Below, one piece after another: positions 28,658 to 37,135 of a stretch of DNA of 64,000 bases; position 1 is the stretch's first letter, and each line of letters starts with the position of its first letter. Both the position numbers and the translations under genes were made by a program. This DNA is from Maribacter sp. ACAM166 (GTDB lineage: Bacteria > Bacteroidota > Bacteroidia > Flavobacteriales > Flavobacteriaceae): NCBI RefSeq assembly GCF_005771495.1, contig NZ_VAUW01000001.1:248001-312000 (forward strand), written 5' to 3'. Under the pieces are notes generated by a model, which was not told the origin of the DNA, did not search any database, and worked only from the letters and a program-made list of their open reading frames with translations.

Positions 28658-30021
28658 TGATAAGATTACGATTCATACATTTACTACTGTTGTTTCCATT
28701 GTGTAGTGCATTTGCGCAAGACAAAACTCTTTCTAAAGAAGAGGCCGTTGTTAAGGCATTGGAAAATAACTATGGTATTGAGATAGCAAAGAGTCAAATA
28801 GAAATAGCAGATAATAATGCTAGTATTTTGAATTCTGGTTACCTACCAACTTTGACGGGTACTGCCGGGGCAACCTATAATAATAACAATACCACTACCG
28901 AGTTTCCTGGGCAGTTAGATGAGAATAATATTCCTAGACCAGATATTTCGGTAAACCATGCGGAAAGCCAACGGTATAATGGAGCATTGAATCTTAATTA
29001 TACGTTGTTTGATGGTTTAGGTAGGTTTTATAACTTTAAAAGGCTAAAAGAACAGTATCAATTGAGTACGTTACAGGCAAGGGAGACGATTGAGAACACC
29101 ATGCTGCAAATGTTCAGTGTGTACTTTGAAATTGCTCGTTTAACAGAGAATAAGAATGTGCAAAAACAAGCGCTTGAAATTTCTAATGATAGAATTAAAA
29201 GAGCAGAATATTCATTTGAGTATGGTCAAAATACCAAATTAGATATTTTGAATGCGCAGGTAGATGTCACCAATGATAGTATTAATCTATTGAATACAGA
29301 TCAGCAATTGGCAAATGCCAAACGAGATTTGAATGTCATTTTGAATCAGAATTTAAATGAAGACTACGAGGTAGATACTACAGTAGTATTTATTTCTAAA
29401 TTTCAAATCGTGGAATTTATGGATAATGCAATTTCTAATAATGTTGCAATTCTACAAACGGAAACAAATTTAAATATTAATGCCTACGATATTAAGGTAA
29501 ATAAATCTGGATATTTACCTACGGTTGGTTTGACAGGTTCATATGGTTGGAACAGAAATCAAAGTCCACCATCTGCATTTTTATCAGGAACATTATTTCC
29601 TGGCACCAATTCTTCTGCCAATAGTGCCTCTTTAGGCGCCAGTCTTACTTGGAATCTTTTTGATGGTGGTGGTACAACGGTACGTGTTAAAAATTCGAAA
29701 ATAACGTATGCGAATCAAGAGTTGCTACGTAAGCAGGTAGAACTAGAAGTAAATAGAGACATGCAGAATGCCATGGCCATTTATGAAAATCGCTTAAAAA
29801 TCTATCAGATTCAAGAACAGAATGTAGTTACAAACCAGAATAATTTTGAACGCTCTCGGGAACAATTTCAATTGGGGAGTATTACATCTATTGAGTTTAG
29901 ACAGGCTCAAATAAATTTATTGAATGCGCAGACCAATAAGAACCTTGCAAAGTATGATGCCAAGTTGGCCGAGCTTCAGTTATTGCAACTTACGGGTCAA
30001 TTGTTGAATATTGAACTGTAA
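28657..30021 (+). CDS. TolC family outer-membrane efflux channel
   Basis: A 454-residue outer-membrane protein with a cleavable signal peptide (ending SAFAQ near residue 21). It shows the twofold TolC repeat: long helices with LSKEEAVVKALENNYGIEIA in the first half and a matching pattern around residue 255. Strand segments of the barrel carry Tyr/Asn-rich sequence. Its ATG overlaps the stop of the permease gene. It completes a tripartite pump with the two preceding genes. Confidence 0.93.
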   Translation: MIRLRFIHLLLLFPLCSAFAQDKTLSKEEAVVKALENNYGIEIAKSQIEIADNNASILNSGYLPTLTGTAGATYNNNNTTTEFPGQLDENNIPRPDISVNHAESQRYNGALNLNYTLFDGLGRFYNFKRLKEQYQLSTLQARETIENTMLQMFSVYFEIARLTENKNVQKQALEISNDRIKRAEYSFEYGQNTKLDILNAQVDVTNDSINLLNTDQQLANAKRDLNVILNQNLNEDYEVDTTVVFISKFQIVEFMDNAISNNVAILQTETNLNINAYDIKVNKSGYLPTVGLTGSYGWNRNQSPPSAFLSGTLFPGTNSSANSASLGASLTWNLFDGGGTTVRVKNSKITYANQELLRKQVELEVNRDMQNAMAIYENRLKIYQIQEQNVVTNQNNFERSREQFQLGSITSIEFRQAQINLLNAQTNKNLAKYDAKLAELQLLQLTGQLLNIEL

Positions 30022-30045
30022 CGAGTTAATTAATTAGGTACGAAA

Positions 30046-30717
30046 ATGTATAGCAATAGAATAGATAATGAGTTGATAGGGATTCTGAAACGACATTCCC
30101 TACTAACTTTTGAATCACAGTTGAATTTAAAGGATGAACTAGAGAAACGTGCTATTGCGGTGGATACTACTCATTTAGAAAATGCCATTTCTCAAAAATT
30201 AATTGAGATTAAAAATTTAGACTATTTAAAGGATTTTGGTTTTAAAGCAGAGAGAAATCAAGATGGAATAACCGTGAGACGAACGAATAAGGCAATGATT
30301 ACAGATATTGTTGGAATAATTTTAGGTGTCTTTGTTTTCTTAGTAGGAATTTATGGATGTATCAACCTTGTGCTGACTTTTATGAATGGTGATGAATTAG
30401 ATGTTTTTACATTGGGCTATAAGTTTGCTATGGCTGCTCTAGTATTTATAGGGATTAGCTTTTTCAGCGGATTAAAGCGTTTGTTCGATTATACAGGGTT
30501 TGAGCTTTCCAATCGTAGTGGAACTATTACATTGAAAAAACGTTTTGATGTATCGTTGGAAGAGATTAAAGCAACTGCTTCAGATATTTTTTTAGACTCA
30601 GAAGAGGATACACTTTATTTAAAGTTGGGCAATCAAACAATTTTCACTTCTAACGCCGATAATTTAATTCAGACCATTACGTTAAAGGAATTGACGAAAG
30701 AATTAAAAAGAATTTAG
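30046..30717 (+). CDS. Hypothetical two-helix membrane protein
   Basis: A 223-residue protein I do not recognise. The N-terminal 85 residues look soluble and helical. Two transmembrane segments lie at about 87-110 and 124-145. The C-terminal 75 residues look beta-rich and cytoplasmic, with a PH-like feel (GTITLKKRFDVSLEEIKATA) that I cannot confirm. It starts 24 bases after the TolC stop and the next gene begins 6 bases after its own stop. It probably sits on the efflux transcript, which may or may not mean a shared function. Confidence 0.75.
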   Translation: MYSNRIDNELIGILKRHSLLTFESQLNLKDELEKRAIAVDTTHLENAISQKLIEIKNLDYLKDFGFKAERNQDGITVRRTNKAMITDIVGIILGVFVFLVGIYGCINLVLTFMNGDELDVFTLGYKFAMAALVFIGISFFSGLKRLFDYTGFELSNRSGTITLKKRFDVSLEEIKATASDIFLDSEEDTLYLKLGNQTIFTSNADNLIQTITLKELTKELKRI

Positions 30718-30723
30718 ACGCGT

Positions 30724-30906
30724 ATGTACGAGCATTTTTTTCAATGTCCATATTGCTGGGAAGAAGTCTCCATGCTTCTAGACCCATCCATCACGCAACA
30801 GACGTATGTAGAAGATTGCGAAGTTTGTTGCAACCCAATTGAGTTAACCCCGCGTTTTGAAGACAATGAACTTATCGCTTTTGATGCGCAAAGTATAGAG
30901 CAGTAA
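30724..30906 (+). CDS. CPXCG-type small zinc-ribbon protein
   Basis: A 60-residue cytoplasmic protein with two Cys pairs (FQCPYCWEE and CEVCCNPIEL), the pattern of the CPXCG cysteine-rich family, which is small and of unknown function. The C-terminus is acidic. It starts six bases after the previous gene. Its stop codon directly abuts the stop of the convergent head-GIN gene with no base between them. Confidence 0.85.
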   Translation: MYEHFFQCPYCWEEVSMLLDPSITQQTYVEDCEVCCNPIELTPRFEDNELIAFDAQSIEQ

Positions 30907-31587
30907 TTAATTGATTACTTCTATTGTACCCCCAAAAGTATCATCTTTTTCAATAATTTTCGGGTTGCCATGTATAAAGATGGTCCCGCCAGCTTTTACT
31001 TTTGCCACTGCCTTTTCAGTTGCGTGAACTTCGGCAAGTCCGCCAGCCAATACGATTACCATGGTTTCTTTTGTTAGTAGGTTTTTATTGTAAAGTTTGC
31101 CTCCGGTATTAATGGTTGCATCTTGTACACCAGTAGTTCCAGATAGCGTTATTTCACTTCCACTAGAGCTTTTTGTAATGACCGTTTCCATATTCAGGTC
31201 TAACGTAACAATTCCAGCTTCTTGTGCCTTAATTTCTATTGATGCTCCTTTTATGACACCATTAGAAATGATTTTAGCATTTTCATTGGCATCAATAGCC
31301 ACTAAGGATTCGGTGTGATACAATTTAATGGCAATCATATTTCCAGCTAAAAATGGATTTAAATCCATTTTTAGCTTTAGCACACCATTACTTTCTAATA
31401 CTTCGACTTCATCTGTGTTTACAGTACTTATAATCAATTTGTTTTCTTCAGCCTTAATTAAGGTTACCGAAATACGGTCATACACTTTTAGTGTTGAAAA
31501 TTTTTGTAAAGATTGGGTTGAAGGGTTTTGCGCTAAACAAGGTAGCATTGAAAAAAGTATAAAAACGATAGTTATGATTCGTTTCAT
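30907..31587 (-). CDS. Head-GIN domain (DUF2807) auto-transporter-like protein
   Basis: A 226-residue exported protein with a signal peptide (ending LPCLAQ near residue 20). A right-handed beta-helix-like domain of the DUF2807 head-GIN type follows: FSTLKVYDRISVTLIKAEEN, then repeats such as SGSEITLSGTTGVQDATINTG and KVKAGGTIFIHGNPK. The function of this family is unknown; a surface or periplasmic adhesin-like role is often proposed. It is transcribed convergently to the CPXCG gene and divergently from the glycosidase-like gene at 31761. Confidence 0.87.
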   Translation of the reverse strand: MKRIITIVFILFSMLPCLAQNPSTQSLQKFSTLKVYDRISVTLIKAEENKLIISTVNTDEVEVLESNGVLKLKMDLNPFLAGNMIAIKLYHTESLVAIDANENAKIISNGVIKGASIEIKAQEAGIVTLDLNMETVITKSSSGSEITLSGTTGVQDATINTGGKLYNKNLLTKETMVIVLAGGLAEVHATEKAVAKVKAGGTIFIHGNPKIIEKDDTFGGTIEVIN

Positions 31588-31760
31588 GTGGTGTTGGTTA
31601 ATTAATCGGTCAAAGTTAAGTTACATAATTAGTTATTCAAGAGTACTTCACAATAGATAATATATAGAGTACAAAAGAATAATAGTTAAATTAGGGCAAG
31701 TGATTCGCATACATTTTTTGTTTCACTACCTTAATCAAGCCGTAGTGCTTAGCTTGATAT

Positions 31761-34079
31761 ATGAAAAACAACTATTTAGTAGTCACCCTTGTCATAGCTT
31801 TGCTAGTAGTTGGCATTACGGGTGTTCAATTTTTATCAGGAGCTGAAAATGAAGTTGTATTGAACAAATTAGATTCAATTCCTACCAAACGCGATCTTCG
31901 ACGCAGTTTCTTTGAAAAACGAGAAATACTAGTGGTATATGGCGCCAAAGATGCTGAGCTAAGCCAGAAGTATAAGGAAATACTAGAAAGGGTTTCATTA
32001 GAGGTGCCTACCAACTCATGGCGAAGTGCTAAAATTATTTATAAAAGTGTATCAGAGGTAACCGAAGAAAACCTTAATGAGTATGTTGTTTTTTTTGTGG
32101 GTGCTATTGACGATAACGTAATTCTAAAAAGGTATATCTCACAAACACCGTTTCAAATAAATAAGAAGTACATTAAGATTGGTTCAAAAAAAACCCGCAA
32201 TGAAAATTTCATTTTATCAGTAGGTTTTTATCCAAGTCCTTTGAAGCCAAAAATGCCATTTAGTTTTTTGACGGGAACAAATTCTGAAGAGGTTTTCAAC
32301 TTTTTTGTCGAAAAAATAAAAGACCATGGACAGTCTTTTTATCGGCAAAATCTTGATTATGAACTCTACAAGAATCATGAGCGAGTGATTATGGGCGATT
32401 TTGATGCGAAGTGGAAAACCGATGTTACTACTTTCTTCGATTTTTCTTCGGGTGCCGACGTACTTTTAGAAACAGAACGGTACCGGCTTATTAATCATGA
32501 GAGTGCTATCGAGTCATCGCAAGTAACTGAACTTACCGACCGCATAGAAAGGACTGCCTCAGAAATATTGGCATTTGTTGAGGGTACGACTACAGTCCCT
32601 AGAATCACCTATCATTTTTATAAAAATATGGAGGAGAAAGGCTTGATTACGGGTAGTACCGATCAGTCTCATATGGATACGTTAGATAATTCGGTCCACA
32701 CTATTATCAATAAAATTTACCAGAATAATAACATCGGAAAGGATAATGCGCTACTGCTTCACCATCTCTTAGGGGCATCTAAGAAAGATATACTCACGTA
32801 TGGTCTTTCTATCTATTTCACGGATGCGTGGCAGGTGAGAGGCTTTCAGTACTGGTCTGCAAGGCTTGTGGAGTCTGGTAATACCTTGTCGATAGCCGAA
32901 CTTTTAGATAACGCGTATTTAGAGATGGAATCTCCCTTGATAAGAGATTGCATGGCAGGGTTGTTTGTCGATTTTTTAGTAAATTCTTGGGGCAAAAAAT
33001 ATTTTTTGGACAAGTATGAAGATGTTGAACTTACCTCACAAGAACTCCATGAGCTTGAAGGAGCGTGGCAACTATTTTTAGAAGCCTTGCCAATAGCTTA
33101 TCCAAAGAATAAGGTCGAGGCAAAGAAACTTCCGTACTTAAAAGGATTCAATTTTGCACATGAGGGCTATAGTATTTATAATGGGTATGGTTCTAGCAAA
33201 GCAACAGAATCTTTATTGAAACAGAAAAACTTGGGTAGTAATGCCATGGCGATTGTGCCGTATAGTGGTATCGAAGATGTACATACACCGGCTCCATTTC
33301 GCTTTAGTACGCATGCAGGCGGTGAGAATGATGAGGCGGTGGTGCATGCTGCTTCAACTGCTCACGATATGGGAATGTTCACGCTGCTTAAACCCCAAAT
33401 TTTTGTTGGTGGAAGTTGGCCAGGAGGAATTGAAATGCCGACCAATGAACAATGGGACGTCTTTTTTGACCATTACTATAGATGGATACGGCATTATGCA
33501 TTTTTAGGCGAAATACATGAAATGGATGCGCTTTGTTTAGGGGTTGAATTTACCAAGGCAACATTGTCAAGACCCGATGCATGGCGAAGCATGATAAAAA
33601 GGACACGAGGTCTATTTTCTGGTCAACTTACCTATGCTGCAAATTGGGGTCAAGAATTTGAAAACATAGAATTTTGGGATGAACTGGATTTTATAGGACT
33701 CAATTCCTATTATCCATTAAGTAAGAAGGACAATCCTACGGATGAAGAATTGACCTTGAAGTTTGATACCATTAAGGCTAAAATTAGAACGGTATATAAA
33801 CGCTTTAAAAAACCGATTGTATTTACCGAAATCGGTTTTAGAAGTATTGATGCGCCCTGGAAAAACCCACACGCCGAGGCCGATGAAAGCATCAATGAAG
33901 AAGCTCAAGAACGTTGTTATGAAATAATATTTAAAGGAATTGAAAACGAACCGTGGTGCCAAGGAATTCTCTGGTGGAAATACCCTAGTTATCTCGAGTA
34001 CCGCGGAAGTGATAATAATGCCTTTACGCCTAATAATAAGCTCGCCGACGAAACCGTACGTAAGTGGTTTTCTAAATAG
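31761..34079 (+). CDS. GH113-like glycosidase fused to a degenerate gluzincin-like domain
   Basis: A 772-residue protein anchored or exported through an N-terminal hydrophobic segment (residues 5-24). Residues 455-772 look like a GH113-type TIM barrel (beta-mannanase clan): MAIVPY, LLKP at 542-545, WPGGIEMP, the presumed acid/base Glu596 in GVEF, LTYAANW, LDFIGLNSYYPL and the presumed nucleophile Glu690 in VFTEIGF. The barrel looks catalytically intact. Residues about 240-440 resemble a gluzincin (peptidase MA/M1-like) fold. Where HExxH would be, however, it reads HHLLG (334-338), followed by the family-like YGLSIYFT. The peptidase half should therefore be inactive. It is monocistronic. The substrate is a guess (a mannan or other polysaccharide). 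Confidence 0.75.
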   Translation: MKNNYLVVTLVIALLVVGITGVQFLSGAENEVVLNKLDSIPTKRDLRRSFFEKREILVVYGAKDAELSQKYKEILERVSLEVPTNSWRSAKIIYKSVSEVTEENLNEYVVFFVGAIDDNVILKRYISQTPFQINKKYIKIGSKKTRNENFILSVGFYPSPLKPKMPFSFLTGTNSEEVFNFFVEKIKDHGQSFYRQNLDYELYKNHERVIMGDFDAKWKTDVTTFFDFSSGADVLLETERYRLINHESAIESSQVTELTDRIERTASEILAFVEGTTTVPRITYHFYKNMEEKGLITGSTDQSHMDTLDNSVHTIINKIYQNNNIGKDNALLLHHLLGASKKDILTYGLSIYFTDAWQVRGFQYWSARLVESGNTLSIAELLDNAYLEMESPLIRDCMAGLFVDFLVNSWGKKYFLDKYEDVELTSQELHELEGAWQLFLEALPIAYPKNKVEAKKLPYLKGFNFAHEGYSIYNGYGSSKATESLLKQKNLGSNAMAIVPYSGIEDVHTPAPFRFSTHAGGENDEAVVHAASTAHDMGMFTLLKPQIFVGGSWPGGIEMPTNEQWDVFFDHYYRWIRHYAFLGEIHEMDALCLGVEFTKATLSRPDAWRSMIKRTRGLFSGQLTYAANWGQEFENIEFWDELDFIGLNSYYPLSKKDNPTDEELTLKFDTIKAKIRTVYKRFKKPIVFTEIGFRSIDAPWKNPHAEADESINEEAQERCYEIIFKGIENEPWCQGILWWKYPSYLEYRGSDNNAFTPNNKLADETVRKWFSK

Positions 34080-34107
34080 TTAAAATCATTTCGATTTCAT
34101 AGCTGCT

Positions 34108-34465
34108 TTAAAAACCATAATCTATTATTTCTTTTTCTTCTACCATTTCCTTCGTTTTCTCCAGTTTATGGTATTGTACAAAAAGGGACGACTTCGTGAA
34201 TTCAGAAAAATTCAAATGCTTTTTTCCATCCTTTACGTGGTCCGCTAAAAACCAAGCTACAGGCTGGACATTTGAATACCAGGGATATTCAGTAGTGTTA
34301 CTATGGCAATCATAACAAGAAACCTGTAAAATGTTTTCTACATCATTAGGAATGGTGTAGTTGGTTTGTATAGCGAAGGTATCATTTCCTGAGGTATTTT
34401 TTTCCGGACGTATAAATTGAATGACGATTAAAATTAGGGCAAGGGCAATTCCTGTTTTTTTTCAC
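34108..34465 (-). pseudogene. Haem-binding-domain protein, 5' frameshift in an 8-A run
   Basis: From 34452 down to the TAA at 34108 the frame encodes 114 residues typical of the small membrane haem-binding-domain proteins of Bacteroidota. These show an N-terminal helix (GIALALILIVIQFIRPEKN), the c-type haem motif CYDCH, then PWYSNVQPVAWFLADHV. The natural start (GTG 34465 followed by Lys codons) is one base out of frame because of a run of eight A residues (complement of 34455-34462). The in-frame codon there is TGA. So the gene is either a frameshift pseudogene or a phase-variable or mis-sequenced homopolymer; no good alternative start is seen. Confidence 0.75.
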
Positions 34466-34656
34466 GTGGTACTTTTGATTAAAGTTTCAATTTGTTTCCA
34501 TAAAATCAAACAATTTTGATGGTACAGGTCCTTCATTTTCAATGGATAGGCAAATTTTCTATACCTATCGAAAAGTTCAGTTTTATTTTAACACGTTTCA
34601 CCTTCCAATATAGACGGTTCAGTCAAAAAGTCACTATTCGTGGTTGGACTGTACCG

Positions 34657-34664
34657 TACATTTG
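34657..34664 (+). promoter_or_regulatory. Candidate -7 box before the small exported repeat protein
   Basis: TACATTTG matches the Bacteroidota -7 consensus and is 46 bases upstream of the ATG at 34711. No good TTTG is seen at the proper distance upstream. Confidence 0.4.
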
Positions 34665-34710
34665 TATCATCGAATCAAAAGAAATACAGTAATACATAAA
34701 ATATAAAAAC

Positions 34711-35097
34711 ATGAAAAACATAAAAATAATTTTTGGAGTACTACTAGTAGCAGGGGTTCTTATTTCCTTTACAGCAGAACAAAAACATAGACAAGAAAGG
34801 AATGTTGCAAATGTTTCTTTATTCAATGAAGTTAACAATCCGTTTGAAGAGGCTATAAAAAATCAAGCCACTATTATTTCTCTGAATCCTTCAACAGATA
34901 TCAATGTGATTGAAATAGAGGAAGAAATCGAATTAGATATTGATACAGAAGCGTATTTACCTTACGGTTTTGATGCCTATAAAGGTTTTCAATTAGATGT
35001 AGCAGATATAAATGTAATAGAGGTAGAGGAAGAAGTAGAATTAGGTTTTGATGTAAACCAATACTTACCTGCAAATTTCAATCCTTATAAAGTTTAG
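34711..35097 (+). CDS. Small exported protein with a duplicated acidic motif, unknown function
   Basis: A 128-residue protein with a signal peptide or N-terminal anchor (GVLLVAGVLISFTAEQ). Its second half is a twofold repeat of about 29 residues: DINVIEIEEEIELDIDTEAY then LPYGFDAYK, and DINVIEVEEEVELGFDVNQY then LPANFNPYK. The repeats are strongly acidic, followed by an aromatic LPxxFxxYK end. I do not know the family. A candidate promoter lies upstream and a strong terminator downstream, so it is a single-gene unit. The LytS/LytTR pair starts 129 bases later on the same strand, so it could be a target or partner; that is only positional. Confidence 0.8.
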   Translation: MKNIKIIFGVLLVAGVLISFTAEQKHRQERNVANVSLFNEVNNPFEEAIKNQATIISLNPSTDINVIEIEEEIELDIDTEAYLPYGFDAYKGFQLDVADINVIEVEEEVELGFDVNQYLPANFNPYKV

Positions 35098-35117
35098 TTT
35101 TAGTTGGTTGGTTAATT

Positions 35118-35152
35118 AAGGCTTTCAAAGTAAATTTGAAAGCCTTTTTTTT
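35118..35152 (+). terminator. Rho-independent terminator of the small exported protein gene
   Basis: A perfect 12-bp stem (35118-35129 with 35135-35146) is followed by T residues to 35152. Confidence 0.93.
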
Positions 35153-35192
35153 GCTTTAAAAACGACCTGTCGTATCCGCAGTAAAATTGATG

Positions 35193-35200
35193 TAAATTTG
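35193..35200 (+). promoter_or_regulatory. Candidate -7 box for the LytS/LytTR pair
   Basis: TAAATTTG fits TAnnTTTG and lies 26 bases before the sensor kinase ATG. No clear -33 TTTG is seen. Confidence 0.4.
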
Positions 35201-35226
35201 AAAAGTGCTTCTCTAAAGCAAATGTC

Positions 35227-36261
35227 ATGATCTTACCGACAGTTAAAAAACCACAAATAATAAAAATTGCTCTTTTGTTGGCGGTTTTAGTTTCCTTGCC
35301 TAGAAATATACATGTGTATAATATGATTAGTTCTGGTAATGAACAGCTTCAAAGTGTTTCGGTAATTGATTTTCTGTACCGTTTGGTATTTATGTTCTTT
35401 TTCTCTTGGACAATTTTGGAAATCAATGCCAATGTGGTGTATATAAAATTTAAACTTAGGGGTACCTATGCTACAATAAGTATCATTCTATTGGATTTGG
35501 CAATGCTCTTTGGCACCTTAACCCTATGGAAAGCGTTGCATCCCTTAATGGTCAATAACCCGTTATCTAATGAGGACAAGGGCTTTTTGGCATTTGGTTA
35601 CATCACCTTGCTTATTGTATTGTATTTCGTTGCAAGAATTTTACGATTACAAGTGAACCAACGGGTGAGTGATATAGAGAATGAGCATTTAAAACATCAG
35701 AATCTACAGAAAGAACTCACGGCCCTTAAAAATCAGATAGATCCCCATTTTTTATTCAATTCACTGAATTCGTTGACATCGCTGATACGCGATAATGAAC
35801 CCGCAACCCAATTCGTAAAAAAACTATCGTATATGTATCGGTATATTTTACAGAGTGGCAATAGTGATTTGGTGAGCATACGTGAAGAGCTTAAATTTTT
35901 GGAAAGCTATACCTATCTCATGAAAACCCGTTATCGAGAACGGTTTGAAATTGAGGTTACGATTGCCGAAGAATTAAAAGGGAGAAAAATTCCGCCATTG
36001 GCGCTGCAATTTTTAGTGGAAAATGCCGTAAAGCATAATGAAATTTCAAAATCAAACCCTTTGTTGGTTCGTGTCTATTCGAAAGAAAATTCTATTTTCA
36101 TAGATAACCCCTTACGTCCAAGAACAACTATGGCAGCGGGTACCGGCACCGGATTATTGAATTTGAGAAAAAGATACCTGCTCTTACAGCAACAAGATGT
36201 GCTGGTACGTACCGAAAATGGTATCTTTCAGGTAGAACTTCCCTTAAGAAAAATAGCATGA
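35227..36261 (+). CDS. LytS-type sensor histidine kinase
   Basis: A 344-residue membrane kinase of the His_kinase (LytS/YehU) family that would phosphorylate the LytTR regulator encoded next. Four transmembrane helices lie in about residues 10-135. A short coiled coil follows, then the phospho-acceptor motif QIDPHFLFNSLNSLTSLI and the ATP-binding part (PPLALQFLVENAVKHNEISK, then GTGTGLLNLRKRY). No extracellular sensor domain is visible, so the input is likely sensed in the membrane. It overlaps the response regulator gene by four bases (ATGA). Confidence 0.93.
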   Translation: MILPTVKKPQIIKIALLLAVLVSLPRNIHVYNMISSGNEQLQSVSVIDFLYRLVFMFFFSWTILEINANVVYIKFKLRGTYATISIILLDLAMLFGTLTLWKALHPLMVNNPLSNEDKGFLAFGYITLLIVLYFVARILRLQVNQRVSDIENEHLKHQNLQKELTALKNQIDPHFLFNSLNSLTSLIRDNEPATQFVKKLSYMYRYILQSGNSDLVSIREELKFLESYTYLMKTRYRERFEIEVTIAEELKGRKIPPLALQFLVENAVKHNEISKSNPLLVRVYSKENSIFIDNPLRPRTTMAAGTGTGLLNLRKRYLLLQQQDVLVRTENGIFQVELPLRKIA

Positions 36262-37031
36262 AAATCGTCATTGTAGAAGATGAGCTTGCCGCAAGCGATA
36301 ACCTAACCTATTTACTGCACAGCATAGACCCTAGCATTGAAATTTTAGCCATTTTCGATACGGTCAAAGCTGCCGTTGCCTATTTTTCAACAGCACATGA
36401 TGCAGAACTGGTTTTAATGGATATTCACCTAGCAGATGGTATTTCTTTTGAGATTTTTGAACAGGTAAAAATCGATATACCAGTGGTGTTTACTACGGCC
36501 TACGATCAATATGCATTAAAGGCTTTTAAAGTGAACAGTATTGATTATTTGCTGAAACCTATTGACGAAGACGAGCTTACCGATGCCCTAAACCAGTTCA
36601 CCGTACAGGTAAAGGAGAAATTGCAGGGCATCGATGATGACCAATTAAAGGGTTTGTTGAGTTTGATAAAAGGCAGTGCCGATAAAAAGGGTTATAAAAA
36701 TACGTTTCTAGTGAGCCAACGGGATCAGTTGATTCCCTTAAAAACTGCTACTATTGCATATTTCTTAATAAATCTTGGGGCGGTAAAAGCGGTGAGTAAA
36801 GACAACCAAACTTATAGTGTTGAAGGTAAATTAGAAGATATAGAAGAAAGCCTAGACCCAACTAGTTTCTATAGGGCCAATAGGCAATGCATTGTAAATC
36901 GTGAGGCTATCGTAAATCTAAAATACTATTTCAATGGGAAGCTTATTGTAAGCGTAAACCCGGTCTCCAAAGAGCGGATAATAGTAAGTAAGGCCAAGGC
37001 ATCTGATTTTAAAGATTGGATGAATTCTTAA
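36258..37031 (+). CDS. LytTR-family response regulator
   Basis: A 257-residue DNA-binding response regulator. The receiver domain (residues 1-120) has the acidic pair in IVEDE, phospho-acceptor Asp55 in LVLMDIHLADG and the conserved Lys in YLLKPIDEDEL. The C-terminal LytTR domain (about 145-257) has TFLVSQRDQLIPLKT, FYRANRQCIVNREAI and a basic end. It forms a two-component pair with the overlapping kinase gene. Target genes are not evident; the upstream small exported protein gene is a candidate by position. Confidence 0.94.
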   Translation: MKIVIVEDELAASDNLTYLLHSIDPSIEILAIFDTVKAAVAYFSTAHDAELVLMDIHLADGISFEIFEQVKIDIPVVFTTAYDQYALKAFKVNSIDYLLKPIDEDELTDALNQFTVQVKEKLQGIDDDQLKGLLSLIKGSADKKGYKNTFLVSQRDQLIPLKTATIAYFLINLGAVKAVSKDNQTYSVEGKLEDIEESLDPTSFYRANRQCIVNREAIVNLKYYFNGKLIVSVNPVSKERIIVSKAKASDFKDWMNS

Positions 37032-37135
37032 ATGTCTCCATAATTAGAAATCGTGTTGATCAACGGTTTCGAGTGTACTGTTTAACGATTTTGGCCTATT
37101 CAGTTCGTCAAATTTAGCGACTAGAATATTGTTTG

